A stretch of DNA of 64,000 nucleotides. Source: Burkholderia sp. MS389. GTDB lineage: Bacteria > Pseudomonadota > Gammaproteobacteria > Burkholderiales > Burkholderiaceae. A program made the translations under genes and the position numbers. Under the pieces are notes generated by a model. That model saw only the letters and a list, made by a program, of their open reading frames with translations, was not told the DNA's origin and did not search any database. Below, piece by piece: positions 8,959 to 18,578 of the stretch. Within the stretch, counting starts at the first letter, position 1. Every line of letters begins with the position of its first letter. Where the stretch lies: positions 1,984,001 through 2,048,000 of the forward strand of contig NZ_CP045995.1 of NCBI RefSeq assembly GCF_016899425.1, given 5' to 3'.

Positions 8959-9363
8959 ATGCAAACGAAACCCGAACTCGAACTGGCCGATGCCGAGCGC
9001 ATGCTCGCCGCGGCCCGCGCGGAGGCGGAACGCCACGGCTGGGCCGTGTCGATCGCCGTCGTCGACGATGGCGGCCACCTGCTCGCGTTCGCGCGGCTGG
9101 ACGGCGCATCGCCGGCCAGCAGCACCATCGCGCAGGACAAGGCGCGCGCGGCGGCGCTCGGCCGTCGCGAGACGAAGGCGTATGAGGATATGATCAACGG
9201 TGGCCGCACCGCGTTCCTGAGCGCGCCGCTGACGGGGTTGCTCGAAGGCGGCGTGCCGGTCACGGTCGACGGCCGGATTGCAGGCGCGATCGGTGTGTCT
9301 GGCGTAAAGTCCGAACAGGACGCGCAGATCGCCCGCGCCGGTACACAAAGCGTCGTGGCATAG
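8959..9363 (+). CDS. glcG: GlcG/HbpS-family protein
   Basis: A 134-residue single-domain protein of the GlcG/HbpS (DUF336) family. The signature is visible in AERHGWAVSIAVVDDGGHLL and in the glycine-rich end GGVPVTVDGRIAGAIGVSG. HbpS-like members bind haem or cobalamin and are often octameric; the role of GlcG beside glycolate oxidase is not settled. A clear GGAGG lies about 8 bases before the ATG. Its place between glcF and glcB matches the E. coli order glcDEFGB. Confidence 0.9.
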   Translation: MQTKPELELADAERMLAAARAEAERHGWAVSIAVVDDGGHLLAFARLDGASPASSTIAQDKARAAALGRRETKAYEDMINGGRTAFLSAPLTGLLEGGVPVTVDGRIAGAIGVSGVKSEQDAQIARAGTQSVVA

Positions 9364-9408
9364 CCAGCCAACGCGCGCGCGTTTTTCAATTCCCCGGGAG
9401 GAATCACG

Positions 9409-11583
9409 ATGATCGACCAAGCAGGACTGCAAGTCGCGCCAGCGCTGAGCCAGTTCATTGAAAACGAAGCGCTGCCGGGCACCGGCATCGACAAGGCCGC
9501 GTTCTGGAGCGGTTTCTCGGCCCTGGTGCACGACCTCGCGCCGCGCAACCGCGAGCTGCTCGCCGAACGCGACCGCCTGCAGCAGGAACTCGACGCGTGG
9601 CATCGCGCGCACCCGGGCCCGGTACGCGACCACGCCGCGTATCGCGCGTTCCTCGAACAGATCGGCTACCTCGTGCCGGTCCCGTCGAACGTCGCGGCCG
9701 CCACCGCGAACGTCGACAGCGAGATCGCCACGCAGGCGGGCCCGCAGCTCGTCGTGCCGCTGTCGAACGCGCGCTATGCGCTGAACGCCGCGAACGCGCG
9801 CTGGGGCAGCCTGTACGACGCGCTGTACGGCACCGACGCGCTGCCGGAAGACGGCGGAGCCGAACGCACCGCGGCCTACAACCCGACGCGCGGCCAGCGC
9901 GTGATCGACTATGCACGCAACGTGCTCGACAACGCGGCGCCGCTCGCGAGCGGCTCGCACCGCGACGCGCTGCGCTACCGCGTGCAGGACGGCCAGCTCG
10001 CGGTCGAAACCGCGAAGGGCAACGTCGCGCTCGCGCAGCCGGCGCAGTTCGTCGGCTACCAGGGCGCGGCCGACGCGCCGTCCGCGATCCTGCTGAAGCA
10101 CAACGGCCTGCACGTCGAGATCCAGATCGACGCGTCGACGCCGATCGGCCGCGCCGATCTCGCGAACGTGAAGGACGTCGTGCTCGAAGCCGCGGTCAGC
10201 ACGATCATCGACTGCGAGGATTCGGTCGCGGCGGTCGACGCCGACGACAAGGTCCAGCTCTACCGCAACTGGCTCGGCCTGATGCAGGGCACGCTCGTCG
10301 AGGCAGTCGCGAAAGGCGGCAAGACGTTTACGCGCCGCCTGAACGCCGATCGCGAGTACACGACGCCGGCCGGCGGCACGCTGTCGCTGCACGGCCGCTC
10401 GCTGCTGTTCGTGCGCAACGTCGGCCACCTGATGACCAACGGCGCGGTGCTCGATCGCGACGGCAACGAGATTCCGGAAGGCATTCTCGACGGCGTCGTC
10501 ACGACGTTGTGCGCGCTGCACGACCTGAAGGCCAAGCGCAACTCGCGCACGGGCTCGATCTACATCGTGAAGCCGAAGATGCACGGCCCGGCCGAAGTCG
10601 CGTTCGCCGACACGCTGTTCGCGCGCATCGAGGATCTGTACACCCTGCCGCGCAACACGCTGAAGATGGGCATCATGGACGAGGAGCGCCGCACCAGCGT
10701 GAACCTCGCCGCGTGCATCGCGGCAGCGGCCGCGCGCGTCGCGTTCATCAACACCGGCTTCCTCGACCGCACCGGCGACGAGATGCACACCGCGATGGAA
10801 GCGGGCCCGATGATCCGCAAGGGCGACATGAAATCGTCCGCGTGGATCCAGTCGTACGAGCGCAACAACGTGCTTGCGGGCCTGTCGGCCGGCCTGCGCG
10901 GCCGCGCACAGATCGGCAAGGGCATGTGGGCGATGCCGGACCTGATGCATGCGATGCTCGAGCAGAAGATCGCGCATCCGCGCGCCGGCGCGAACACCGC
11001 GTGGGTGCCGTCGCCGACCGCCGCGACGCTGCACGCGCTGCACTACCACCTCGTCGACGTGCAGGCCGTCCAGCAGGAACTCGAGAAGACGCCGTACGCG
11101 AGCGAGCGCGACGCGCTGCTCGAAGGGCTGCTGACGGTCCCGGTCGTCGAGCGCGCCGCGTGGAGCGAGGCCGAGATCCTGAGCGAGGTCGAGAACAACG
11201 CGCAGGGCATCCTCGGCTACGTCGTGCGCTGGGTCGAACAGGGCGTCGGATGCTCGAAGGTGCCGGACATCCACGACGTCGGCCTGATGGAAGACCGCGC
11301 GACGCTGCGCATTTCGAGCCAGCACATCGCGAACTGGCTGCGCCACGGCGTGATCACCGAGGCGTTCGTGCTCGACGTGTTCAAGCGCATGGCCCGCGTC
11401 GTCGACCAGCAGAACGCGGGCGATCCGAACTATCGCCCGATGGCGCCCGGCTACGACCAGTCGACCGCGTTCAAGGCCGCATGCGCGCTCGCGCTGCAAG
11501 GCACGTCGCAACCGAGCGGCTATACCGAGCCGCTGCTGCATCGGTTCCGGCTCGCGTTCAAGGCGCAACAGCACGGCGCCTGA
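9409..11583 (+). CDS. glcB: Malate synthase G
   Basis: A 724-residue malate synthase G, the usual length for this isoform. It condenses glyoxylate with acetyl-CoA to malate and so consumes the product of glycolate oxidase. Family segments include [15 protein letters not shown] near residue 260, the [14 protein letters not shown] stretch, and the active-site region [17 protein letters not shown] near 505. GGGAGG precedes the ATG. A strong terminator follows, so this is the last gene of the glc operon. Confidence 0.96.
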   Translation: MIDQAGLQVAPALSQFIENEALPGTGIDKAAFWSGFSALVHDLAPRNRELLAERDRLQQELDAWHRAHPGPVRDHAAYRAFLEQIGYLVPVPSNVAAATANVDSEIATQAGPQLVVPLSNARYALNAANARWGSLYDALYGTDALPEDGGAERTAAYNPTRGQRVIDYARNVLDNAAPLASGSHRDALRYRVQDGQLAVETAKGNVALAQPAQFVGYQGAADAPSAILLKHNGLHVEIQIDASTPIGRADLANVKDVVLEAAVSTIIDCEDSVAAVDADDKVQLYRNWLGLMQGTLVEAVAKGGKTFTRRLNADREYTTPAGGTLSLHGRSLLFVRNVGHLMTNGAVLDRDGNEIPEGILDGVVTTLCALHDLKAKRNSRTGSIYIVKPKMHGPAEVAFADTLFARIEDLYTLPRNTLKMGIMDEERRTSVNLAACIAAAAARVAFINTGFLDRTGDEMHTAMEAGPMIRKGDMKSSAWIQSYERNNVLAGLSAGLRGRAQIGKGMWAMPDLMHAMLEQKIAHPRAGANTAWVPSPTAATLHALHYHLVDVQAVQQELEKTPYASERDALLEGLLTVPVVERAAWSEAEILSEVENNAQGILGYVVRWVEQGVGCSKVPDIHDVGLMEDRATLRISSQHIANWLRHGVITEAFVLDVFKRMARVVDQQNAGDPNYRPMAPGYDQSTAFKAACALALQGTSQPSGYTEPLLHRFRLAFKAQQHGA

Positions 11584-11639
11584 ACCTGCGCACGCGGGCT
11601 CGCCCGCATGCCGGACACCGGTCGTACGCCGACCTTGCG

Positions 11640-11672
11640 AAACGGGCAGCCCGCGCGGCTGCCCGTTTTCCT
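11640..11672 (+). terminator. Rho-independent terminator of the glc operon
   Basis: Inverted repeat with arms AAACGGGCAGCC and GGCTGCCCGTTT around a CGCGC loop, followed by T-rich sequence, 57 bp after the glcB stop. Confidence 0.85.
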
Positions 11673-12144
11673 ATTTGCGTGCACCGTGCCGTTGAAACCG
11701 ATAATCGGTAGATATCGCGCGCTTTCGCATGCGGTGCTCACCCGACGTTAATCCCGGTGCGCCCGCGGACGTGCGCCGCACGGCCTTTTCCGCACTGCCG
11801 CACAGCCTTGCGCGACAACGCTTCGCCGATATTTGCAAGCCCGGGATTACGCGAAAATTTGATCCCGATCAACAGGTTGCAACATTTTCCGCGCACACAA
11901 ACACGCGCGTTATACTCCGTTCAATTCGCGTCGCGATTCGTCAGATGGTCGAATTGCAGCAGACGTTACCTGTGAATACCCGGTTTATCGGTTTCTCGGG
12001 CCGCGATTGTCGATAATCGGTGCCCGGTTTCTCCGCTGAACGGAAGGCTGGCACGGGAAGGGCGCGCACCGGATCGCCACCGGTAGTCATACGAACAATC
12101 GCATCGGCCCGCCGCCCGGCGACGATGCCCCCGATCCACGGACC
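11673..12144. other. Intergenic region upstream of diguanylate cyclase
   Basis: About 470 bp without a convincing gene. It is locally less GC-rich around 11850-11950 and contains a -10-like TATACT at 11911-11916. This is probably the promoter and long leader of the following GGDEF gene. I see no riboswitch fold I can name. Confidence 0.4.
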
Positions 12145-13710
12145 ATGGCAGAAACCGACTACGCAATGCCCAGCGAATCCGGCGTGACGAGCCGTGTCGC
12201 CGCTCATCTGCGCCGGTCCCTGCTGCCGCACCTGATCTTCTATACGGGGCTGCTGATCGCGCTGATCCTGCTGCTGCTGTGCGGGATCGTGCTGTACGAA
12301 GGCCGGATCGACGCGCGCGACCGCTCGCGCAGCATGCAGCAGAACCTCGCGCTGATGGCGTCGTGGGACATCGAACGCAACATCGAGATCTATTCGCTGT
12401 CGCTGCAGGCGGTCGTCGAAGGCGCGAACGACCCGGCGGTGACCCGGCTGCCGATGGCGCTGCGCCGCCAGGTGCTGTTCGATCGCGCGACGACCGCCAA
12501 GTACCTCGGCGGCATCTACGTGCTCGACGCGAAAGGCGACATCGCGGTCGACGGCATGAGCGACGTGCCGCGCAAGGCCAACTTCGCCAACGAACCGTAC
12601 TTCACCGTGCACCGCGACCGTCCCGACGTCGGCCTGTACGTCAGCCCCCCGTATCACTCGCGGCTGCGCGGCGGCTCGCCGAGCATCGCGCTCAGCCGGC
12701 GAATCACGCGGCCCGACGGATCGTTCGGCGGCGTCGCGGTGATGTCGATCCGGCTCGAATATTTTCAGAACCTGTTCTCGCGGCTGTCGCTCGGCGATCG
12801 CGGCTCGGTCGCCCTGATCAACACGGATGGCAGGATGGTCGCGCGCGAGCCGTACGACCCCAAGATCGTCGGCCGCGACATCAGCCGCGCGAGCACGTTC
12901 CGGCACTTCATGACCGCCAACGAAGGCAGCTTCGCCGATACCGCAACGATCGACGGCGTGCGGCGCCTGTACGTGTTCCGGCACCTCGAGCACCTGCCGC
13001 TCATCGTCATGGTCGCGCGCTCGGAAGCGGACACCTACGCCGCGTGGTACGACCGTGCGATCCCGATCGGCTCCGCGATGGTCGCGCTCGCGATCGGCTT
13101 CGTCGGCCTGTCGCTGCTGCTCGACGTGCAGTTGCGCAAACGCCATCGCGCGGAAACCGAGCTGCAGGCGCTCGCGCGCACCGACGGCCTGACGGGCCTC
13201 GACAACCGCCGGATGCTCGACGTCACGCTCGCGCGCGAATGGCGCCGCGCCGCGCGCTCGCAACATGCGCTGTCGCTGCTGTTCATCGACGTCGACGACT
13301 TCAAGCGCTACAACGACACGCAGGGCCACCAGGCCGGCGACGACGCACTCGCCGCGGTCGGCCACTGCATCGCCGGCTGCCTGCGCCGCCCGGCCGACTA
13401 TGCGGCGCGCTACGGCGGCGAGGAATTCGTCGTCGTGCTGCCGGATATCGACACGGACGGCGCGGTGACGATCGCCGAAACCATCCGCACGGGCATCCTC
13501 GATCTCGGCATCCGGCACGACGCGGGCACGGTCGGCCGCCTGACGGTGAGCATCGGCGTGACGACCAGCTACCCCGAACACGACGACAACATCCAGGCCG
13601 CGCTGAAGCGGGCCGACGATGCGCTGTATCGGGCGAAGGAAGGCGGGCGCAACCGCATCGCCGTGCAGGCGGCCACGTCGCCCGACACTCGCGAATCGCG
13701 GCGGGCCTGA
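12145..13710 (+). CDS. Membrane diguanylate cyclase with dCache-type sensor
   Basis: A 521-residue protein that should make cyclic di-GMP. A transmembrane helix near residues 28-50 (FYTGLLIALILLLLCGIVLY) is followed by a periplasmic sensor of about 240 residues resembling double-Cache domains (GGIYVLDAKGDIAVDG, PYFTVHRDRPDVGLYVSPPY). A second membrane helix lies near 305-330, then a C-terminal GGDEF domain. The active-site loop reads GGEEF, and an RPAD inhibitory (I-site) motif lies exactly five residues before it, so the enzyme should be active and product-inhibited. Start is the ATG at 12145; one at 12166 is possible. Confidence 0.9.
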   Translation: MAETDYAMPSESGVTSRVAAHLRRSLLPHLIFYTGLLIALILLLLCGIVLYEGRIDARDRSRSMQQNLALMASWDIERNIEIYSLSLQAVVEGANDPAVTRLPMALRRQVLFDRATTAKYLGGIYVLDAKGDIAVDGMSDVPRKANFANEPYFTVHRDRPDVGLYVSPPYHSRLRGGSPSIALSRRITRPDGSFGGVAVMSIRLEYFQNLFSRLSLGDRGSVALINTDGRMVAREPYDPKIVGRDISRASTFRHFMTANEGSFADTATIDGVRRLYVFRHLEHLPLIVMVARSEADTYAAWYDRAIPIGSAMVALAIGFVGLSLLLDVQLRKRHRAETELQALARTDGLTGLDNRRMLDVTLAREWRRAARSQHALSLLFIDVDDFKRYNDTQGHQAGDDALAAVGHCIAGCLRRPADYAARYGGEEFVVVLPDIDTDGAVTIAETIRTGILDLGIRHDAGTVGRLTVSIGVTTSYPEHDDNIQAALKRADDALYRAKEGGRNRIAVQAATSPDTRESRRA

Positions 13711-13857
13711 ACGCACGGGCAGCGGCGGGGCGGCGGCCGCCGCCCGCCTGCAAAATCGCCGACAATACCGGCTCGATATGCCACCGCGCGGCCGCGCGGC
13801 CGATGCGCCCGGCCTGCGCGCCTGGCCGGCCGCGTGGGCCGGCCGCTTCGCACCACC

Positions 13858-15243
13858 ATGAGACTCAAGGCAAAGATCTTCCTTCTGGCCATCGTGCCGT
13901 TCCTGCTCGCGATTGCCGGCATCGGCTTCGGCGTGCGCCAGCAGGCGACGACGCTCGCGCGCACGCAGCACGCGACGATCCAGGCCGCGTACCTGTCGAG
14001 CAAGGAAGTCGAGCTGAAGCACTACGTCGAACTCGCGACGAGCGCGATCATGCCGCTCTACGACGCGAGCGGCCACAATGCGCGCGACGACGCGCTGCTG
14101 CGCACGCAGGCGCTCGCGATGCTGCAGAAGATGGATTTCGGCCCCGACGGCTATTTCTTCGTCTACGACCTGCACGGCAATTCGCTGATGCATCCGCGCG
14201 AGCCCGAGCGCGTCGGTCACAACTTCTGGTCGATGCGCGACCCGCAGGGCGCGCTGACCATCCAGAAGCTGATCGGCGCGGCGTCGCAGGGCGGCGGCTA
14301 CGTGCGCTATGCATGGCAGCGGCCGTCGACGGGCCGCGTCGCGCCGAAGCTCGGCTACGTCGTCGCGCTCGAGCGCTGGGGCTGGATGGTCGGCACCGGC
14401 ATCTATCTCGACGACGTCGACACCGCGCTGCAGCGCATCGATGCGCGCGCGTCCGCGAACATCGAGCGCACGATGAGCTGGCTCACCGCGATCGCGCTCA
14501 CCGGCGCGGCGGCGATCGCCGTGTGCGCGCTGGTACTGAACGTCAGCGAGTCGCGCAGCGCCGACGCGAAGCTCAAGCTGCTCGCGCAACGCGTCGTCGA
14601 ATCGCAGGAGCAGGAGCGTGCGCGGCTGTCGCGCGAACTGCACGACGGGATCAGCCAGATGATGGTGTCCGCGAAGCTGATGCTCGAATCCGCGCTGGCG
14701 CGCTTCGAGCGCGGCACGTCGCGCGTGCCCGAAGCCGAGCAGGCGCTCGCGTCGGGCGTCGGGCGGCTCGGCGACACGCTGCGCGAAGTCCGACGCATCT
14801 CGCACGCGCTGCGCCCGTCGATGCTCGACGATCTCGGCCTCGCGGCCGCGCTCGAGCAACTCGTGCGCGAGCTGGGCGCGGAAAGCGGCATCGACATCGG
14901 CTACACGCAGGTCGCGCACGGCGGCACGCAGCCGCTGCCCGAAGCCGTCAACACCGCGCTGTTCCGGATCGCGCAGGAAGCGCTGAGCAACATCGTGCAT
15001 CATGCGCGGGCGTCGCGCGCGGCCGTCACGCTCGACGTCGGCGCACAATCCGTCACGCTGACCATCGCCGACAACGGCTGCGGCTTCGACGCCGAACGCT
15101 CGCAGGCCGACGCGCGCCGCGGCATCGGCCTGCGCAACATGCGCGAGCGCCTCGACGCGCTCGACGGCACGCTGACGATCACGTCGCAGGTCGGCCATAC
15201 CGTCGTGGCCGCGCGCGTGCCGCTGCGGCGCGCGGCCGCCTGA
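13858..15243 (+). CDS. Cache-domain sensor histidine kinase, NarL-type partner
   Basis: A 461-residue sensor kinase. Membrane helix 1 is at residues 4-26 and helix 2 near 205-228, with a periplasmic single-Cache domain between them (KMDFGPDGYFFVYDLHGNSL, WGWMVGTGIYLDDVD). The cytoplasmic part has a HisKA_3 dimerisation domain with the phospho-acceptor His in ARLSRELHDGISQMM, then an HATPase domain (ALSNIVHHARAS, DNGCGFD, GIGLRNMRERLDAL). This architecture pairs with LuxR-type response regulators, and one follows directly. The ATG at 13858 places the first membrane helix at the N-terminus as expected. Confidence 0.93.
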   Translation: MRLKAKIFLLAIVPFLLAIAGIGFGVRQQATTLARTQHATIQAAYLSSKEVELKHYVELATSAIMPLYDASGHNARDDALLRTQALAMLQKMDFGPDGYFFVYDLHGNSLMHPREPERVGHNFWSMRDPQGALTIQKLIGAASQGGGYVRYAWQRPSTGRVAPKLGYVVALERWGWMVGTGIYLDDVDTALQRIDARASANIERTMSWLTAIALTGAAAIAVCALVLNVSESRSADAKLKLLAQRVVESQEQERARLSRELHDGISQMMVSAKLMLESALARFERGTSRVPEAEQALASGVGRLGDTLREVRRISHALRPSMLDDLGLAAALEQLVRELGAESGIDIGYTQVAHGGTQPLPEAVNTALFRIAQEALSNIVHHARASRAAVTLDVGAQSVTLTIADNGCGFDAERSQADARRGIGLRNMRERLDALDGTLTITSQVGHTVVAARVPLRRAAA

Positions 15244-15273
15244 GCACGCACACCCTACCCGGAGACCTTGCCC

Positions 15274-15918
15274 ATGAGCGCCCCCGATACCGCCCGGCAC
15301 GCCGCCCGACTGCTGCTCGTCGACGATCACCCGCTCGTGCGCGATGGCTTGCGGATGCGGCTCGAAGCGGCCGACCTGTCGGTGGTCGGCGAGGCCGGCA
15401 ACGCGGACGAGGCGCTCGCGCTGGCCGCCTCGCTCGAACCCGATCTCGCGCTGATGGACGTCGGCATGAACGGGATGAACGGCATCACGCTCGCGGGCGT
15501 GTTCCACGAGCGTTTTCCGGGTATTCGCGTGCTGATGCTGTCGATGCACGACAACATCGAGTACGTGACGCAGGCGGTGCGCGCCGGCGCGAGCGGCTAT
15601 CTGCTGAAGGATTCGCCCGCGAGCGAGATCGTGCGTGCGATCGGCGTGGTGCTGGCCGGGCAGACGTTCTTCAGCGAAGGGCTGGCCGCGCGGATGATCC
15701 AGGCCAGCGCGACGGCGTCGCCGCTGGACCGGCTGACGCCGCGCGAGCGCGACATCCTCGACGCGCTGGCCGAAGGGCTGTCGAGCAAGCAGATCGCGCA
15801 ACAGACGGGGCTGTCGGTGCGCACGGTCGAGACGCACCGGCTCAACCTGAAACGCAAGCTGGAGATCGAAGGGCAGGCCGAGCTGATCAAGTTCGCGGTC
15901 GAGCATCGGCGGCGGTAG
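15274..15918 (+). CDS. NarL/FixJ-family response regulator
   Basis: A 214-residue response regulator. The receiver domain has the acidic pair in LLLVDDHPLVRDGL, the phospho-acceptor Asp in LALMDVGMNGMNG and the conserved Lys in YLLKDSPASEIV. The LuxR-type HTH spans about residues 148-205 (LTPRERDILDALAEGLSSKQ, then TVETHRLNLKRKL). The ATG at 15274 has GGAG nine bases upstream, which favours it over a TTG six bases earlier. It lies 30 bp after the kinase and is surely its partner. Targets cannot be read from the sequence. Confidence 0.94.
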   Translation: MSAPDTARHAARLLLVDDHPLVRDGLRMRLEAADLSVVGEAGNADEALALAASLEPDLALMDVGMNGMNGITLAGVFHERFPGIRVLMLSMHDNIEYVTQAVRAGASGYLLKDSPASEIVRAIGVVLAGQTFFSEGLAARMIQASATASPLDRLTPRERDILDALAEGLSSKQIAQQTGLSVRTVETHRLNLKRKLEIEGQAELIKFAVEHRRR

Positions 15919-16121
15919 GCAAGCGCACCCGGATGGCTCGCGCGACGCGCAATTCACTTTCAAATTTCATACTTGTCCAATCGACCTCACCCTGGGGCGA
16001 TGGAATTCTTTCGCTTGCCGAAACGAGCACCGTGCTCGTGATTCGCATGACACGCGTGAACTCGTCATGCGGCCCCGGCATCACCGGCTGATATCGGTGA
16101 CCTGGATCGAGGAGCGAAATC

Positions 16122-16685
16122 ATGATGCGCCGTATCGCCGTTGTCGGTGACGCGCTGGAAACCGGCGGACACATTCTCGCCTACGCAGGGCCGCCATTCA
16201 CGTTTGGCGACGCTGGCCATCAGGTTGCGCTGATCGGCGGCCTCGCGTTCTGCGAAGCGTGTGAAAGCACCGGCCGGATCGCCAAGATGGGCGGCCCCAA
16301 GCGCATCGAATTCATGGGCGAGACGGCGGCCGACGGCGACATCGTTCAATGTCGATGCTCGACACCACCGCGCATCGTCGCGCTGCTCGCCGGCAATTCA
16401 TGGTGCGACGACCAGGCGGAAGCGGCAGGCGTCGTTACTTCCGGACTGAACCGGGCAGGCAACGTCACGAGCTTAGCCGCAGGTGCCTACGACGAATGCG
16501 TCCGCGCCGTCGGAAACGGCGCGTCGCCAGACTATCCCTACATCATCGAAACATCGGACGGGCGCATTCATTCAGGCAGGCTCGACAGCACCGCGTGCCT
16601 GCCGCGCATCCATACGACCGACAGCGACGAGTACACGGTCTATTGGGGCGACGAAGCGCTCGCGAGATCGGACGGAGACGCTTAA
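16122..16685 (+). CDS. PAAR-domain T6SS spike-tip protein with C-terminal extension
   Basis: A 187-residue protein whose first ~90 residues form a PAAR domain (VVGDALETGGHILAYAG, DAGHQVALIGGLAFCEAC, FMGETAADGDIVQCRC). PAAR proteins cap the VgrG spike of the type VI secretion system and carry effectors. The remaining ~95 residues may be an adaptor for the effector encoded next. GGAG lies seven bases before the ATG. The stop overlaps the following ATG (TAATG), so spike tip and effector are translationally coupled. Confidence 0.87.
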   Translation: MMRRIAVVGDALETGGHILAYAGPPFTFGDAGHQVALIGGLAFCEACESTGRIAKMGGPKRIEFMGETAADGDIVQCRCSTPPRIVALLAGNSWCDDQAEAAGVVTSGLNRAGNVTSLAAGAYDECVRAVGNGASPDYPYIIETSDGRIHSGRLDSTACLPRIHTTDSDEYTVYWGDEALARSDGDA

Positions 16686-17278
16686 TGCCGAACGGAAAAA
16701 CAGTCGTCAGGACAACCGCCGTGCAAAACTCGTACAAGGAAGTCGAGCTGAAGTCGGTGACGTTTTCCGAGCTGTGGAAGAACTACGCTCACGGCAACCC
16801 GTACGATGATCCGAACGGACAGTACAAGAACCAGTGTGCGATCCGGATAAGCGTGACGCTGCACAAGGTCGGCATCGCAATGAAGTCGTTTTCGCAGAAG
16901 CGGGTTCGGCCGATGCCCGGCAAACCGGCGCTGGGCCGCCTTCTGATCGACGGCAAACCGACCGCGACTCGCGCATACGAGTTCGCGGAGTGGTTGAAGC
17001 TGCGGCCGATCGCGGGAGTACTGGCTCCGGAGAACATCACGGGTCAGAATTGGGCGAGTAGGATATCCGGTCGGACCGGAATCATATTCTTCGACGGCTA
17101 TTGGCTTCAGGATGGCGACTCACCGGACAACTTGAGCGGCGGTCACGTCGACCTCTGGAACGGGAGCAAACTCACTGGCTTCGGATCAGGCGTGCGGATC
17201 TCATGGAATATAGTCCTACCGGGCATCTGGTCGGATTTCCGAAATTCGAAAACCATCTTGTTTTTTCCCGTCAAATGA
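16685..17278 (+). CDS. tae4: Type VI amidase effector, Tae4 family
   Basis: A 197-residue protein resembling Tae4 peptidoglycan amidases, T6SS effectors that cut the gamma-D-glutamyl-mDAP bond in rival cells. The early FSELWKNYAHGNPYDDP segment, the catalytic Cys in YKNQCAIRISVTL and the catalytic His in GGHVDLWNGSKL fit the NlpC/P60-like active site of the family. It has no signal peptide, as expected for T6SS delivery. It overlaps the PAAR gene upstream and a small membrane-protein gene downstream (ATGA). Base composition is somewhat lower in GC than its neighbours, hinting at horizontal gain. Confidence 0.82.
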   Translation: MPNGKTVVRTTAVQNSYKEVELKSVTFSELWKNYAHGNPYDDPNGQYKNQCAIRISVTLHKVGIAMKSFSQKRVRPMPGKPALGRLLIDGKPTATRAYEFAEWLKLRPIAGVLAPENITGQNWASRISGRTGIIFFDGYWLQDGDSPDNLSGGHVDLWNGSKLTGFGSGVRISWNIVLPGIWSDFRNSKTILFFPVK

Positions 17279-17502
17279 AACTCGTGACTGTGGTAGCAGG
17301 TGCACTTGTCGGTGGAGCGCTCGCGACAATGTTCTGCTGGGGAGCGCTCTACGTGTACGGGGCATTCGTTCTGCATGGCAAGGGAAGCCTCTTCGACACG
17401 GACCCGGAGATCGCGAATCTATTTTTCGTCACATGGGGCGGATTGATTTTAATTTTCGCAATGGCCGGCGCAATTGTCGTGACTCGCAGGAAATCCCGTT
17501 AG
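17275..17502 (+). CDS. Putative immunity protein to Tae4, two-helix membrane protein
   Basis: A 75-residue protein starting MKLVTVVAGALVGGA, with two predicted membrane helices (about residues 3-27 and 45-67, the second LFFVTWGGLILIFAMAGAIV). Its ATG overlaps the effector stop, the position of an immunity gene. Known Tai4 immunity proteins are soluble periplasmic proteins of about 100 residues, so a two-helix protein is unusual here. It may protect by another route, or may be a holin-like or anchoring partner. Function is inferred from position only. Confidence 0.6.
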   Translation: MKLVTVVAGALVGGALATMFCWGALYVYGAFVLHGKGSLFDTDPEIANLFFVTWGGLILIFAMAGAIVVTRRKSR

Positions 17503-17604
17503 CCAACTGATTACCCCTACGATGCTGTTTTTTCTCGCCTCGTATGTGATTCGCTGAGTCAGCCTCTTGCATTAGCCACCCTCGTTCGACCGACCTACGA
17601 ATAG

Positions 17605-17630
17605 AAAAGGCGCCCGAAGGCGCCTTCCAT
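17605..17630 (-). terminator. Terminator of the mlaC-like gene
   Basis: Perfect stem AAGGCGCC / GGCGCCTT around CGAA, with a T-run on the minus strand, about 30 bp after the stop of the MlaC-family gene. Confidence 0.8.
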
Positions 17631-17655
17631 GCATCTGAACTACGCGCAACAGCCG

Positions 17656-18252
17656 TCAGTTCGTCCGCGAATTGTGCTTCTGCAGATACGCGATCAGGCC
17701 GTCGATCCCACCCGTCGCGAGCTGGCTCTTGAACTGGCCCTGGTAGACCTGGATCAGCCACGCGCCCGACATGTCGATGTCGTAGATCTTCCAGTCGTTG
17801 CCGACCTTGCCGAGACGATAGCCGACCGACTGGCTGTCGCCCGGCGTCGTGACCGTCGACTGCACGAGCGCATCGGCACCCGACGCGCCGCCTGGCTTGA
17901 ACGAGAACTTCGCGTCCTGGTTGCCGAGCTGCGCGAGCGACGCGGCGTAGGTGCGCGTCATCAGCAACCGGAACTGCTTGTACAGCTCCTGCTGCTGTTG
18001 CGGCGTGGCCTGCTTCCACGCGTCGCCGACCGCGATGCGGGTCGTGCGCTCGAAGTTGGTCACGGGCAGGAAGCGTTGCTCGACCACCTGCGTGATCTTC
18101 GCCATGTCACCGCCGCGGGCGGCCGGATCGGCCTTCATCGCGTTGACGGTGCCCTCGACCGCCGTGCGGACGAGGTCGACCGGCGCGCTCTGCGCGAAAG
18201 CGGAAACCGACACGGCGGCCGCCGCGACGAAAGCAAACAGATGACGTTTCAT
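17656..18252 (-). CDS. MlaC-family lipid-binding protein, hopanoid-locus type
   Basis: A 198-residue secreted protein with a signal peptide (MKRHLFAFVAAAAVSVSAFAQ, cut after AFA). The mature part is of the MlaC/Ttg2D/toluene-tolerance family (VEQRFLPVTNFERTTRIAVG, QQQELYKQFRLLMTRTYAASL). MlaC proteins ferry phospholipids through the periplasm between MlaA and the MlaFEDB ABC transporter. No mlaFED genes are nearby; instead it is divergent from hpnN-mlaA. This suggests a shuttle role in hopanoid or lipid delivery to the outer membrane. Confidence 0.88.
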   Translation of the reverse strand: MKRHLFAFVAAAAVSVSAFAQSAPVDLVRTAVEGTVNAMKADPAARGGDMAKITQVVEQRFLPVTNFERTTRIAVGDAWKQATPQQQQELYKQFRLLMTRTYAASLAQLGNQDAKFSFKPGGASGADALVQSTVTTPGDSQSVGYRLGKVGNDWKIYDIDMSGAWLIQVYQGQFKSQLATGGIDGLIAYLQKHNSRTN

Positions 18253-18578
18253 ACGAATTTCGCACTCGATGGGAAAAAACGGCCGGCTCTTTGCATCGGC
18301 CGGTGGAGCAAAGTATACCGGGCCCGACGCCGCGTTGCCGCCCGGTGACCGACTGTTACCTTTCAGCGCCGTTTGTCACAGGCGCTTCGCGGCGTGTCGA
18401 CGCATCGCCGCGGCGATTATGTAAATATATGCATACAAATGATCCGGCCGCGCGATCCGATTGCCACGCCGGTAGCAAATATCCTTCCCGCCCCGATTCT
18501 CCGCAACGTCACGACCGTCGCCGCGCCGCGCCGGTATACTTGGCTACTTTGCCCTAGCCAGCCGCTCCCCACCACCAC
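18253..18578. other. Divergent promoter region, mlaC-like / hpnN
   Basis: About 325 bp between divergent genes. A short AT-rich stretch near 18418-18440 and a -10-like TATACT at 18535-18540 are the only promoter-like signals I see. No gene. Confidence 0.4.

Noticed and set aside
11941-15963. A 1340-residue open frame on the minus strand, and other very long opposite-strand frames (for example 12279-16091, 21920-25927, 49768-51087, 54090-56342).
   Set aside because: They are shadows of GC-rich coding sequence in other frames. Their translations are Arg/Ala/His-rich without domains, while the strand opposite holds clear protein families.
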